Part shown: piece after piece, positions 7,826 through 16,310 of the stretch
Numbering within the stretch: the first letter of the stretch is position 1
Layout: each line of letters opens with the position of its first letter
The notes under the pieces: model-generated
What the model was told of the DNA's origin: nothing
Seen by the model: only the letters and a program-made list of their open reading frames with translations
The model's database searches: none
Origin: Candidatus Electrothrix aestuarii
Lineage (GTDB): Bacteria; Desulfobacterota; Desulfobulbia; Desulfobulbales; Desulfobulbaceae
NCBI GenBank assembly: GCA_032595685.2
Contig: CP159373.1
Span: 1,695,001-1,759,000 of the forward strand
Reading direction: 5' to 3'
DNA length: 64,000 nucleotides
Made by a program: the position numbers and the translations under genes

Positions 7826-9667
7826 CTATTCTCGAATATACTCGCCCGGTTCAATGCGCGTCACAGCAACGGCGGCAATCAATGAAGCCAGAGAAGCTGT
7901 TCCGTAAAGACCTGCAATAAGGTATATAATCTGTTTCCTGTCCAGGCGGGTGAGTGAATCAGCAGCACCGATCACGTTTTTAAACAGCACGTCTGTCTCA
8001 TAACTGAATATTTCATAAGCAAGAAATGCACTTGCAAGGGCCGCACTGACAAGAACGAGGCTCTTTATAAACGGAAAGAGCACCAGTGAGACAGGATGCA
8101 ATCCGTAGAGTTGCAAATAGGCTATATCTTTTCGCTTGCGTTGAATTCCGGCATAGACGTTCGCCAGGATGGCAAAAAAGCCGGAAACCCCGGAAACCGC
8201 AAGAATGAGCAGGTACAATTTCTCCATATAGCCTGCCAATTGCCGAATATTACGTACCTCGGCAATTCTGGAAACCGGTTCCATCAGGGCCTCGCTGGCC
8301 TGCTTTTTTCCTTGCTCGCGGATAACATCCACAAGTTTTTCCAGATCATCAATAGTTTTCGCATAAGCGCGAAAAAAACGTGTTCCCTGCTCAACCGGCC
8401 TGAATTCCCCGGCCTGCGGATCATACATTGCGTTCTGACGGCGGGCGGCGTTCATCTTACCGGCAAAATCTGGATCGGTTGCGATAGAACCCTGGGGAAC
8501 GCTTTCCGAGGGATGAATTCGCACCGGAATTATCAATTTTTCTTCGCCGGTCGTTGTAGAAAAAGCCAGTTCCGCCTCGGGATAGGGGAAGAAAATCTTG
8601 TCATCCTGGGATATCCAAACATGCCGGGCAGAATCTGTTGCAACAGGCGGTTTGCTTTTTTCTTTCGGAAGAAGGCAAGAAAGACGTAACGGTATGTTTT
8701 TTCTATCAGACCGCAACGTCACCTTGAAGTTATCAATATAGGGAATTGTTTCAAGTTGATACCCCATCTCGTGGTGCCGATTGACAAGCGAGGTGAAATT
8801 ATCCTCAAATACCCTGCTTTTGATCGGTTTCCAGAGCCGAGCCTGCTGTTCCGCAGGATACCCCCAGGAAGATATCTCATTATCAAAACGTTCAGGCAAT
8901 TGACTGAACCCTATTCCGCGCCCTATCATGGTACGATATTCGGCATCCGAAGGAACTTTGTCCAGAAGGGTGACAATGCCGTCATATTCAGGGGTAAGTA
9001 TTGTTCCGCCTCCGGGAAGTCCAAGTTCCGGGATAGCCCCGCCCCTGCGCCATTGATGGAGCCGCTTGAACAACCGGGCATCCAGCCATATTTTACTGTC
9101 CTGACTGGCCGTTATAGGTAATACACCGGATACCTTCATGTCCACGGGCCTGCGTTCTTCCTGACCTGTAGAACGAATCAAGGTCAGGGTGATGGAATCG
9201 CCTTGTTTTTTTCCGAGGGCCTTTGCCAGTGGGGTTGACAGGACAAGCTCGTCTTGCCAGCTTGTCAACGTGATATGATTCTCCTTGAGGAGCGGATCAA
9301 TGTTGCTTGTGGGCAGGGCATTGACCGGATCATTCTTTCCCTCAACATCCAGGAGCAGAAACGCGGTGGGTGACTTGATAAGGGCGGCAGTCTGCTTGCG
9401 TAAGTCTGCAAGCCAGACATCATCAAGCGAGGTCTCCCATTTCGGTAGAACCAGACGACTGACCGGGTCTTTTTGTAGATCATCAAGCATATTGCCGATA
9501 ATTCCGCCCTGAAGACCGAGCAGAATAAACAGGGGGGCGAACACCGCCCCCAGAGCAAGGACCATGCAGAGCGAGAGTATCCATTCAAAACGCAGATCGG
9601 CAAAGACCAGGCCGATTACATGCAGAAAATCCAAGCCGTTGGGCTGATTTTTTGTTTTCACATTCAC
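7826..9667 (-). CDS. FtsX-like ABC transporter permease
   Basis: A 613-residue inner-membrane protein in the general plan of FtsX/MacB/LolC-type permeases: one transmembrane segment near the N-terminus (about 30-55), a large extracytoplasmic domain of about 400 residues, and three C-terminal segments. The first of these is the FtsX-like stretch LILAVSGVSGFFAILANVYAGIQRKRKDIAYLQLYG split over about 485-520, where the RKRKDIAYLQLYG loop is the typical coupling helix. Such permeases work with a cytosolic ATPase to transmit force to periplasmic partners rather than to move solutes through a pore. The likely partner ATPase is encoded at 11485-12201. The start is GTG 9667, with a poor ribosome-binding site. 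A diverged relic of another permease start lies just upstream at 9755-9860. Confidence 0.85.
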   Translation of the reverse strand: MNVKTKNQPNGLDFLHVIGLVFADLRFEWILSLCMVLALGAVFAPLFILLGLQGGIIGNMLDDLQKDPVSRLVLPKWETSLDDVWLADLRKQTAALIKSPTAFLLLDVEGKNDPVNALPTSNIDPLLKENHITLTSWQDELVLSTPLAKALGKKQGDSITLTLIRSTGQEERRPVDMKVSGVLPITASQDSKIWLDARLFKRLHQWRRGGAIPELGLPGGGTILTPEYDGIVTLLDKVPSDAEYRTMIGRGIGFSQLPERFDNEISSWGYPAEQQARLWKPIKSRVFEDNFTSLVNRHHEMGYQLETIPYIDNFKVTLRSDRKNIPLRLSCLLPKEKSKPPVATDSARHVWISQDDKIFFPYPEAELAFSTTTGEEKLIIPVRIHPSESVPQGSIATDPDFAGKMNAARRQNAMYDPQAGEFRPVEQGTRFFRAYAKTIDDLEKLVDVIREQGKKQASEALMEPVSRIAEVRNIRQLAGYMEKLYLLILAVSGVSGFFAILANVYAGIQRKRKDIAYLQLYGLHPVSLVLFPFIKSLVLVSAALASAFLAYEIFSYETDVLFKNVIGAADSLTRLDRKQIIYLIAGLYGTASLASLIAAVAVTRIEPGEYIRE

Positions 9668-9754
9668 AAGATAAACATTGTACCGCCCCTCCAGGGCGTT
9701 AAATAAAGGAAAGAACCCTGCAAGGGGTAAACAACCTCAGCTCGGGGGACACCC

Positions 9755-9860
9755 AGAGCGAGAGTATCCATTCAAAACGCAGGTCGGCAAAGGCGAGGCC
9801 GACGATATGCAAAAAGTCTAAGCTGTTGGAAGTTTTTTTTGGTTACACGTTTACGAATCT
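9755..9860 (-). pseudogene. Relic: 5' end of a second permease gene
   Basis: Read on the minus strand, about 75 bases align closely with the first codons of the permease gene at 7826-9667 and translate to LDFLHIVGLAFADLRFEWIL, against LDFLHVIGLVFADLRFEWIL in the intact gene. The reading frame is broken just before this by a stop (TAA after GTG) and the homology ends after the first membrane segment begins. The differences are largely synonymous or conservative. This suggests a diverged paralogue that was later truncated rather than a fresh copy. Confidence 0.75.
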
Positions 9861-9868
9861 GGCGATCA

Positions 9869-10975
9869 TTAAAATATTATCCCAAGACTGACGTATGCTT
9901 TGAGCAGTAGGTCTTCATTGATATCGCCCGTGTCATCTGAATCGTGAACACTGAAGCCTCGATAGTCTCCTGAGAGAAAGGCATCAAAAACAATATGTTT
10001 TGAAGTGCCAAAGAACTCTCTGTAGCCGATTTCCACTTTGGGATTTAAATAGATTATGTTTTGATAGTCTTCACGATCACCATAGGAGCGAATAAGATCA
10101 GACATTTTATATTTATCTGTCAACTCAACCTCTCCATATCCAATCTTGAGTGAAAAATCTAACCTTGCTCCCCTTTTATCTAAAGGGGTAATTCTTTCTA
10201 TAAGCAAGCCGTAGCCTTTAAAACGTGAATAAAAAATGTAGTCTGTTTTTATATCGTTGTATAATTCCCTGTTTAGACTTTCATCAATATTGTATGGCTT
10301 TTGGTATTCCGAGTAAGAAAGACCAATAAATATATCAGCATTTTTCGCCAGACTATAACTACCTCTGTTCACCTTATAAAGAAGTGAGTAATCATGAAAG
10401 ACTGTTTCATGGTACAGAGTATCTCCTTTCTGGAATCTCTGATAATTTTCTCCTGAATTCGGTGCATAATACAAATCTGTTTCTGAGCTTAATTTTGAAA
10501 CAAATCGTTCTGTTTCGTAACGAAATGCAATGGGAAAGAAAGCCTGCACCATCCCTACGAAATAATGATAATATTCATTCATCTCATGATGAGAATATAT
10601 TACCTCCTCATCAGAAAAATTGTTTTCTGTCAATGAAGTTTCAAAACGCATTCGGGGTATTGAAAAGTATTTGCTGAGCCCCCCTATTGTTTGTGATTGA
10701 AGCTCAATCCAAGCAAGATTTAATCCCTGAGTTTCTACTTCTGTTCCTGAAATTTTTTCAGGATTCCAGTGAGTATAGGTATATCCGGCTTCAAGAAGAA
10801 ATAACCCGCTAAAAGGAGAAGGGCCCTGACTCTGTGCAGGCGGCGGAAGGTCCTTTCCGGGAGAAGGAGCCTGTTCCGTTGACTGAGCGACTGATGCACC
10901 AAGGCATGAGGTAAACAAAAAAAAACCTGCCAATATTGATGACTTACTGAATTTGTTTTTTTTTCTGGAAATCAT
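9869..10975 (-). CDS. Outer-membrane beta-barrel-like protein
   Basis: A 368-residue protein with an N-terminal signal peptide (basic start, core AGFFLFTSCLGASVAQ) and a proline-rich linker. The body consists of alternating aromatic/polar strands (for example LLEAGYTYTHW, FPIAFRYETERF, LDFSLKIGYGEVEL) and a terminal strand ending YVSLGIIF. A C-terminal phenylalanine preceded by alternating hydrophobics is the standard signal for outer-membrane barrel insertion. AAGGAG lies six bases before ATG 10975. I cannot assign a family. The gene looks more AT-rich than its neighbours and is bounded by inverted-repeat elements on one side and the truncated permease on the other, so it may have been inserted into the cassette. 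Confidence 0.75.
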   Translation of the reverse strand: MISRKKNKFSKSSILAGFFLFTSCLGASVAQSTEQAPSPGKDLPPPAQSQGPSPFSGLFLLEAGYTYTHWNPEKISGTEVETQGLNLAWIELQSQTIGGLSKYFSIPRMRFETSLTENNFSDEEVIYSHHEMNEYYHYFVGMVQAFFPIAFRYETERFVSKLSSETDLYYAPNSGENYQRFQKGDTLYHETVFHDYSLLYKVNRGSYSLAKNADIFIGLSYSEYQKPYNIDESLNRELYNDIKTDYIFYSRFKGYGLLIERITPLDKRGARLDFSLKIGYGEVELTDKYKMSDLIRSYGDREDYQNIIYLNPKVEIGYREFFGTSKHIVFDAFLSGDYRGFSVHDSDDTGDINEDLLLKAYVSLGIIF

Positions 10976-11017
10976 TTTTTCTCCTTTAATGAGTTTGTTG
11001 AATTTTAAAAATCCTGA

Positions 11018-11201
11018 TTATAACGGATTCTGTTGATTTTTATTTCGCATAGAAAACAAGCTGTTGTAAATGCAATTAAGTCCAGATGAATCTGTTTTAG
11101 ACGCCCCTGGAGTGATATTCGTCGAAAGAAAAATGCACTATCAGCAGTTCTGTTAATTTATAGAAAACAGTCAGTTGACGTATCAACAGAATCCGTTATA
11201 A
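11018..11201. mobile_element. 184-bp inverted-repeat element (MITE-like)
   Basis: TTATAACGGATTCTGTTGAT at 11018-11037 is repeated exactly in reverse complement at 11182-11201. The interior has no coding capacity. Perfect 20-bp ends around a short non-coding core fit a non-autonomous transposable element. The outermost bases TTATAA make a TA duplication possible but not provable here. Confidence 0.6.
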
Positions 11202-11270
11202 ACAGTAAAAATAGACTTAATTAACAGCCTTTTTAATACCCAAAGTGCTTCTCTAGGCGGATATATTTTT

Positions 11271-11439
11271 GGCTCATCGCAGATTAGTGGGGAGAAAAGC
11301 CTTTTTCGTTTAACTGCTCTCTCCAAACATTATGCGTTCACAAGCCGTAACGAAGGATTATCGCGACAGGTGATCCAATATTCCGGGATTGAGAGCCTGA
11401 ATTACGTGAGCACCTTTCCCCACTAATCTGCGAAGAGCC
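11271..11439. mobile_element. 169-bp MITE with 8-bp target duplication (ISL3-like ends)
   Basis: The ends 11271-11292 and 11418-11439 are inverted repeats with one mismatch (GGCTCATCGCAGATTAGTGG against GGCTCTTCGCAGATTAGTGG). They are flanked by the direct repeat ATATTTTT at 11263-11270 and 11440-11447. An 8-bp duplication and ends starting GGCTCTTCG resemble the ISL3 family, from general knowledge; no transposase is present, so this is a non-autonomous copy. Confidence 0.8.
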
Positions 11440-11484
11440 ATATTTTTTTAATTCTATCTCCGGGTAATACCCCGAGAATCCTAT

Positions 11485-12201
11485 TTAGGTTGGAAAAAGA
11501 GTGGATCGCACACCACCAGGTCTTTTCTCTGTTGTAAAGCGATAGATGCTGTCCGCACTTCCTCTGGCTAGATCCTGATCATGGGTCACCATAATCAGGC
11601 TGGCCTCTTTTTCACGGGCCAATTCTTTAAACGTTTTCATGAGTTCCCTGGCACTTTCTGTATCCAAAGCAGAAGAAGGCTCATCGGCAAGGATGATCGG
11701 AGAATCCTGAATCAAGGCACGGGCGATTGCCGCTTTCTGTCGCTGTCCTCCCGATACCTTTCCTGGTCGTTTATCCAAGATATCGGTAATTCCCAGCTGC
11801 CCGGCCAGAATCTGAGTCATTGGGGTAATACTATTTTTCTTTCCCCGAAGCCGGGCCGCAAAACGGATATTTTCCCGGATAGTGAGAAACTCCAGCAAGC
11901 CGCCGGTTTGAAGGACGTAGGAAATATACTTACGACGAATTCGTGTCTTTTCCCGGCCTTTCAAATCATGAAGATGAATTGCCGTACCGCTCCCCATATC
12001 CAGCAGAAAATGGCCGACTGTATCTGCGGACAAAATAAGACCGAGAAGATCAAGAAAGGTACTTTTCCCGCTCCCGTTTGATCCCACGATGACTGTAAAA
12101 GAGGCAGAGGAGACCTCGAATTTCGGAATGTTGATTTCGACTTTTCGGGTATTGTCCCCGCGTGTTTTCCACATATCGCGAATGGATATCCTGTGTTCCA
12201 T
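11485..12201 (-). CDS. ABC transporter ATP-binding protein (MacB/LolD-like)
   Basis: A 238-residue cytosolic ATPase. Walker A is GSNGSGKST (about 41-49), the Q-loop is in YVLQTG, the signature is VSGGQRQ (about 152-158), Walker B is PIILADEPSSALD, and the switch histidine is in VTHD. The size and the SSALDTES pattern fit the LolD/MacB/FtsE group that pairs with FtsX-like permeases. The matching permease is encoded three genes later at 7826-9667, separated by two MITEs and the outer-membrane gene, an unusual gap for such a pair. This supports the idea that the interval was enlarged by insertions. It follows the vWA gene by 75 bp, in which a perfect 30-bp palindrome sits. Confidence 0.93.
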   Translation of the reverse strand: MEHRISIRDMWKTRGDNTRKVEINIPKFEVSSASFTVIVGSNGSGKSTFLDLLGLILSADTVGHFLLDMGSGTAIHLHDLKGREKTRIRRKYISYVLQTGGLLEFLTIRENIRFAARLRGKKNSITPMTQILAGQLGITDILDKRPGKVSGGQRQKAAIARALIQDSPIILADEPSSALDTESARELMKTFKELAREKEASLIMVTHDQDLARGSADSIYRFTTEKRPGGVRSTLFPT

Positions 12202-12242
12202 ACTCTTCGGTCATTTGTTAGGAATTCAAGGAAAAAAGAGAC

Positions 12243-12272
12243 GGTAGGGGCACAGCATGCTGTGCCCCTACC
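12243..12272. repeat. Perfect 30-bp palindromic repeat
   Basis: GGTAGGGGCACAGCA and its exact reverse complement abut each other. Related palindromes with the GTAGGGRCAC core occur at 53828-53855, and a partial one at 55399-55421. The position between two cassette genes suggests an mRNA-level role or a REP-like element. Confidence 0.75.
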
Positions 12273-12276
12273 CTGA

Positions 12277-14559
12277 TTATGGTAGCTGATTCAGTTCAAC
12301 ACCGACAACACGATCCCTGTCCCGAGCACCGGCACTGAGCTTTTTCCAAACCGTTGTATCACCTCGCTTGCGCATAAGATCTTCATAATGCAGGAGTTTG
12401 TTGTTCATTGCGCGAATGAAACGCTGAACCCGATCCGGGTTATCAAAATCACTCCGGTCAGCCGCCATGATATCGCTTTTGTAGGGAAGTTCGCTGATCC
12501 CCAGAGGCACTGCAAAGGCATCCCGGAACGTAACCGCTGTCGGGTCCACCATAGTGAACTTTGTGTTTTGAGAAACCAACTCAAAAAAGTCACGGGTGGT
12601 TCCGCCGTCGCCGCGCAAGGCCCTTTCACCGATTGCTTTGAGCTCCCGAACCCTGGCGGTCAGCTCTTCCAGTTCGGTTTCGGTGAGCAGGATCATCGGA
12701 GTTAATGCCTCGCGGTCCGGGTTGGTCAGCACCTTGTCGCAGACCCAGCCGGTTATATCCTGGGCAGGAAGAGTGTTGTCGGAATACATCAAGGTTGCCT
12801 GTTGAAAGATGAGTTCACTGAGAGACCCCGGTTCCGCTGACGGCAACGGCTTTCCGGAGCGTGCGTATTCCTGTACATCAGGAAGGCGTTTCAATGTTTC
12901 CTGGAATTCATTTGCTATGAGTTGACGGAACTGAGCTGCTCCGGCATCTATGCTGCGCCAATAGTTCTGTGCCTGTGCTGTTCCTTTGATTCCCTCGGAA
13001 ATAGAAGAAAGTTCGGCATACTGTTTCCATGACTCTTTGTCCCTGTTCCTGATATGAAAGGCAAACAAACGAATTTTTCTGGTTCTGGCTTTATCGCGCA
13101 GGATTGTCGTTTTATTCACACGGTCTTCCTCTCTGCCCGGAGCATCTCCCACCAAAAAAATGATTTTGATAGCTTCCTGCCGCCATTGGCTGCTGTCTAA
13201 GGCGGTCTCCACTCCGTCAAAAACAGCTTCAGCAAAATCGTCCCCCTGCTCGGAGTTCTCATCTATGTTAACCTGCTCCAAGGCATCAACAAACTCAGAA
13301 GCCAGCAGGGTACGGGAGGTGAATTCTTTGGTTGATTTATTGCCGTTATCCTGATATCCGATACTCCTATCCTGATATCCGATAAAACCGAAGCGTAGCC
13401 CGTCGTCCGTATGTTGGTCGGCGAATGCCTCAGTAGCTGCCAGCACGTTTTCCAGATACGGTCGCATGGAATGCGTAGTGTCCATGACAAAGATAATGTC
13501 AATGGCCGCAGAATGAGTCCTGCTCTCGGATGCACTGTTTCTCGTTCGGGCTGCAACTTCCAGCAAGCGGGCGAACTTGCCGTCAATGAAGAGATCGTCT
13601 TTGCCGCCGCTGGCGTGAAAATCCAGAACCGGGTACATAATCATCTGTTCCTGTCCGGCACCGACTTTGGGTTCCATAGCCACAACACCGCTTGCCCCGC
13701 CTCTGCCGTTTTCCAACTGTTCCCGAATACTTTGCAGCTCCCGCCGCCGAACATCCTTCGCCTCTTGCATCAGGTCAAGGATCGGTTGAGGGGGGTCGAA
13801 AAAAAGTGAAGGTTCACGATTATAGGGATTGGTAAAGCGCATCACCACGGCTCGCCGCCAAGGAATAACCTGGTCTTCGGCAACCCAGCCGATGGGTTTC
13901 GGTGACCAGTTGCGCGGCTTGATCTTGGGAACATATTCTTCAGTCACCTGATACCAACGTGTTCCGCTGTTATCTTCTATGCTGCCAAGAACACCAAAGG
14001 CTTCGTATTGCTGCACGTTATCGCGAGCGACAGCACTATATGAGTTTGGCTCTGCATATAGTGTTGCACCTTTCAGGGTAAGAATCCGTGAAATTTCGGT
14101 TTTACGAGGATCAGGAGGGTAGCCATCCCACCAGGTTGTTTCTCCTGTATCGGGAACTTTTACCTCACGGTGAACACCTTTCACCAGATTTTCCTGCCTC
14201 TTTATTGCAAATTCTTTTCCTATTTCTTCCGAAGTTTTATTTATCATCTTCGGATTGTTAGACATCCTTTCAAAAACAGCTATGCGATCATGGTTCTCAG
14301 CTTCCGCAAGCCTGCGTTCCTCGTCAGAGCAGTTATATTTATTGACGAGCAAAAGTCCACCAAGTCCTTCACCGATACAATGCCTAGGACTTCTGAGTAG
14401 TTGTTCAATTTTACCTCGTCTTGCCATCATTCTTTCACACAACTCTATTCCGTAACATCCATTTTGGGCAAACACAGCATCTGCTATAAGATGCAAGAAT
14501 AGTAGGATGGCAAGAATAATTTGACAAGATAACAGCATCTTCTTATCTATCAGAATCAT
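12277..14559 (-). CDS. Secreted von Willebrand factor A domain protein with SH3-like region
   Basis: A 760-residue protein with a signal peptide or N-terminal anchor (about 8-31, ending DAVFAQ). A cysteine-containing helical region (35-130) is followed by an SH3-like stretch (about 157-235: TLKGATLYAEPNSYSAVARD through GWVAEDQVIPWR). The vWA domain spans about 350-545. Its metal-adhesion site reads DTTHS (residues 360-364), with QGDDFAEAV and LVGDAP supplying the later ligands. vWA domains bind protein partners through a divalent metal. A helical C-terminal region of about 200 residues follows. AAGGAG precedes ATG 14559, which overlaps the end of the upstream SUMF1-like gene by 17 bp. Linkage of vWA proteins to FtsZ/tubulin-superfamily proteins has been noted before by genome-context studies, as I recall, which fits this neighbourhood. 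Confidence 0.85.
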   Translation of the reverse strand: MILIDKKMLLSCQIILAILLFLHLIADAVFAQNGCYGIELCERMMARRGKIEQLLRSPRHCIGEGLGGLLLVNKYNCSDEERRLAEAENHDRIAVFERMSNNPKMINKTSEEIGKEFAIKRQENLVKGVHREVKVPDTGETTWWDGYPPDPRKTEISRILTLKGATLYAEPNSYSAVARDNVQQYEAFGVLGSIEDNSGTRWYQVTEEYVPKIKPRNWSPKPIGWVAEDQVIPWRRAVVMRFTNPYNREPSLFFDPPQPILDLMQEAKDVRRRELQSIREQLENGRGGASGVVAMEPKVGAGQEQMIMYPVLDFHASGGKDDLFIDGKFARLLEVAARTRNSASESRTHSAAIDIIFVMDTTHSMRPYLENVLAATEAFADQHTDDGLRFGFIGYQDRSIGYQDNGNKSTKEFTSRTLLASEFVDALEQVNIDENSEQGDDFAEAVFDGVETALDSSQWRQEAIKIIFLVGDAPGREEDRVNKTTILRDKARTRKIRLFAFHIRNRDKESWKQYAELSSISEGIKGTAQAQNYWRSIDAGAAQFRQLIANEFQETLKRLPDVQEYARSGKPLPSAEPGSLSELIFQQATLMYSDNTLPAQDITGWVCDKVLTNPDREALTPMILLTETELEELTARVRELKAIGERALRGDGGTTRDFFELVSQNTKFTMVDPTAVTFRDAFAVPLGISELPYKSDIMAADRSDFDNPDRVQRFIRAMNNKLLHYEDLMRKRGDTTVWKKLSAGARDRDRVVGVELNQLP

Positions 14560-15583
14560 CTTTTTCTCCTTGAATTTTTACACCATAAACTTTTTCCAAT
14601 ATCACACTAGGGTTGCGGTCTTGTTGATAGTCTCCGTCTGCATTTAAAATATCACCGCCAATACTTGCGCTGACAGAAGTGGTCAAGACGAGTCTGAAAC
14701 CAACATTTTTAGGGCGGCGAAGCTTGCCATTTTCGGTATGGGAAGCGAATTCTGTACGATGAAGAACTGTAAAATCCTCACTGGCATCAGAATAATTATT
14801 ACCGCAAATAACAAACTGTCCGAAGCGTCCCCGTTGATATTCAGGGCTGAATAAGCTGATTGTGAGTTCCTCCACATTTCCCAGCATATCTTTCAATCCT
14901 ATTTTGTTCGGTTTTAATTGCCCACATTGATTTATTTTTCCTCCTGAGTTTCCTTTGTACCATTCATATTTTCCAAGGTGCTGCTTTCCGCCATAGGGAT
15001 TCCAGCAATTAAAATATTTATTCTTAATGCCTTCTTGGGCAGCAAACACCCATTCCGCCTCTGTAGGCAAGCGACAATGTGCCTTTGCATATCCAAACGT
15101 TGGAAGTTCTCCTTCTTGCCTTTGCAGTATCCAGCTATTCAGTGATTCTATAAACTGGAAGACTTCTGCATAGGTTATTTCCGTTTTGGGATATTTCGTT
15201 TTATCTACAGGAGATAACAAACTCTGTTCTCTTCTGTCCGGCCATTGCATAATGCTATGCCACTGACTGCGTTGTACCTCTGTTTCGCCAAGATAATAAA
15301 GACAATCCGATTGACCGTTTCGTTTGCCAAAAAATCCCCCGGAAATAGTTGCTCTCCCAGGTTGTTTTTTATAATTCGGTGTGTTCTCATAAGACCCGAG
15401 TTCAATTTCACGAGATGCAAAACGACAGTCCGGTGTTCCTGTCAGACCCAAATAGACGGCATGAAAACGCATCTGAGAGTGATCAGGTAATGTTATGGTT
15501 ACGGTGTCAGGTGCCTCCTGTGCCAGCAGAACAGGAGAGAAGAGACAGCTCAATATTATTGTGAAAACGGTTGTTTTATACAC
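14543..15583 (-). CDS. Secreted SUMF1-like (FGE-sulfatase fold) protein
   Basis: A 346-residue protein starting at GTG 15583, with a signal peptide ending LLAQ followed by EAPDTVTITLP, nearly the same mature start as the 4830-7061 product (NAPDTVTIKLP). Family motifs are CLYYLGETEVQRSQW, CRLPTEAEWVFAAQEG, DMLGNVEELTISLFSPEYQ and NVGFRLVL. In true formylglycine-generating enzymes the C-terminal motif carries catalytic cysteines. Here the matching segment FVICGNNYSD has only one, which is not conserved in the paralogue, so sulfatase-type activation is unlikely. Many such domains act as binding modules. It sits 11 bp after the zinc-ribbon gene and overlaps the vWA gene by 17 bp, indicating tight coupling. 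Confidence 0.83.
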   Translation of the reverse strand: MYKTTVFTIILSCLFSPVLLAQEAPDTVTITLPDHSQMRFHAVYLGLTGTPDCRFASREIELGSYENTPNYKKQPGRATISGGFFGKRNGQSDCLYYLGETEVQRSQWHSIMQWPDRREQSLLSPVDKTKYPKTEITYAEVFQFIESLNSWILQRQEGELPTFGYAKAHCRLPTEAEWVFAAQEGIKNKYFNCWNPYGGKQHLGKYEWYKGNSGGKINQCGQLKPNKIGLKDMLGNVEELTISLFSPEYQRGRFGQFVICGNNYSDASEDFTVLHRTEFASHTENGKLRRPKNVGFRLVLTTSVSASIGGDILNADGDYQQDRNPSVILEKVYGVKIQGEKDDSDR

Positions 15584-15594
15584 AGGAACGGAAG

Positions 15595-16296
15595 TTATTT
15601 ATTGTTATCTTGATATCTCCTTGATTCATCCTCAAGAAGATCTAATATCCACCAAGGATCTGCCGGTTCAGATTCATCCTGTTTTGGCTCTACATCCTTT
15701 TTCTTTACAATCAGACGAATAGTAACCGATTCGTTGTTTGGATCATTCGTTTGAAATTGAAGCATTCCTTCCCGTGTATCGCCGCCAATCGAAGAATCAA
15801 AAACAACCAGTAAGCTTACGGGGTTTCCGGGAACTACTTCTAATTCCTGTCTTTGGGAAATAAACTGAGCAGGAGAGGCTCTGATTTTCCTGATAAGCAA
15901 TTTCTCTTCGCCTTTGTTGCTGATCAATATGCTTCCTTTCGCAGTTCCATCATCTGCTATGGAAAAGACCAGTGTCGCCGGTACCACTTCGAAAGATGGG
16001 TTAGATTTTTTTTGAAACATGGGAAGTAGAACAAACCAGACAAGTGCAATAGCTCCAAGGACTCCACCTGCGATCATTAATGATATTTTTTTAGGTACTT
16101 TTCCCCAGCTTCCAGATCCTTCAATAGGAACCAGTTTCCGCTCGCAAGGCTTCCCAGACACAGTTCTTCCAGGACATTTTGCTCCGCTTCCGTCCATGCT
16201 CGGGATAGCTTCTTCGACGGAAATCGAACGATTGGCTTGAGCAAAGGTACAAGGATCACCCCCAAACTCATTTTCACATCGATAAAAAGAAGGCAT
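15595..16296 (-). CDS. Membrane protein: zinc-ribbon-like head, one TM segment, Ig-like tail
   Basis: A 233-residue protein. ATG 16296 is chosen because GAGAGGA precedes it; a TTG six codons earlier lacks support. The cytoplasmic N-terminus has four spaced cysteines (YRCEN, DPCTF, AKCPGR, KPCER), suggesting metal binding. One membrane segment lies at about 74-95 (KISLMIAGGVLGAIALVWFV). The C-terminal part contains the pattern LISNKGEEKLLIRKI and LQFQTNDPNNESVTIRL, typical of ASPM/SPD-2/Hydin-type immunoglobulin-like domains, which bind other proteins. Such a protein could link the cytoplasmic tubulin-like product (encoded 14 bp upstream) to the periplasmic vWA and SUMF1-like proteins. That link is inference. 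Confidence 0.72.
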   Translation of the reverse strand: MPSFYRCENEFGGDPCTFAQANRSISVEEAIPSMDGSGAKCPGRTVSGKPCERKLVPIEGSGSWGKVPKKISLMIAGGVLGAIALVWFVLLPMFQKKSNPSFEVVPATLVFSIADDGTAKGSILISNKGEEKLLIRKIRASPAQFISQRQELEVVPGNPVSLLVVFDSSIGGDTREGMLQFQTNDPNNESVTIRLIVKKKDVEPKQDESEPADPWWILDLLEDESRRYQDNNK

Positions 16297-16310
16297 ATTC
16301 TTTATTCCTC

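Larger units (their letters stand above)
10976..11484. other. AT-rich gap inside the cassette carrying two inverted-repeat elements
   Basis: About 510 bp without a supportable gene. It contains a 184-bp element with perfect 20-bp inverted ends (11018-11201) and a 169-bp element with 22-bp ends and an 8-bp target duplication (11271-11439), described separately. The outer-membrane gene probably needs its own promoter or read-through across this stretch. Confidence 0.6.
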
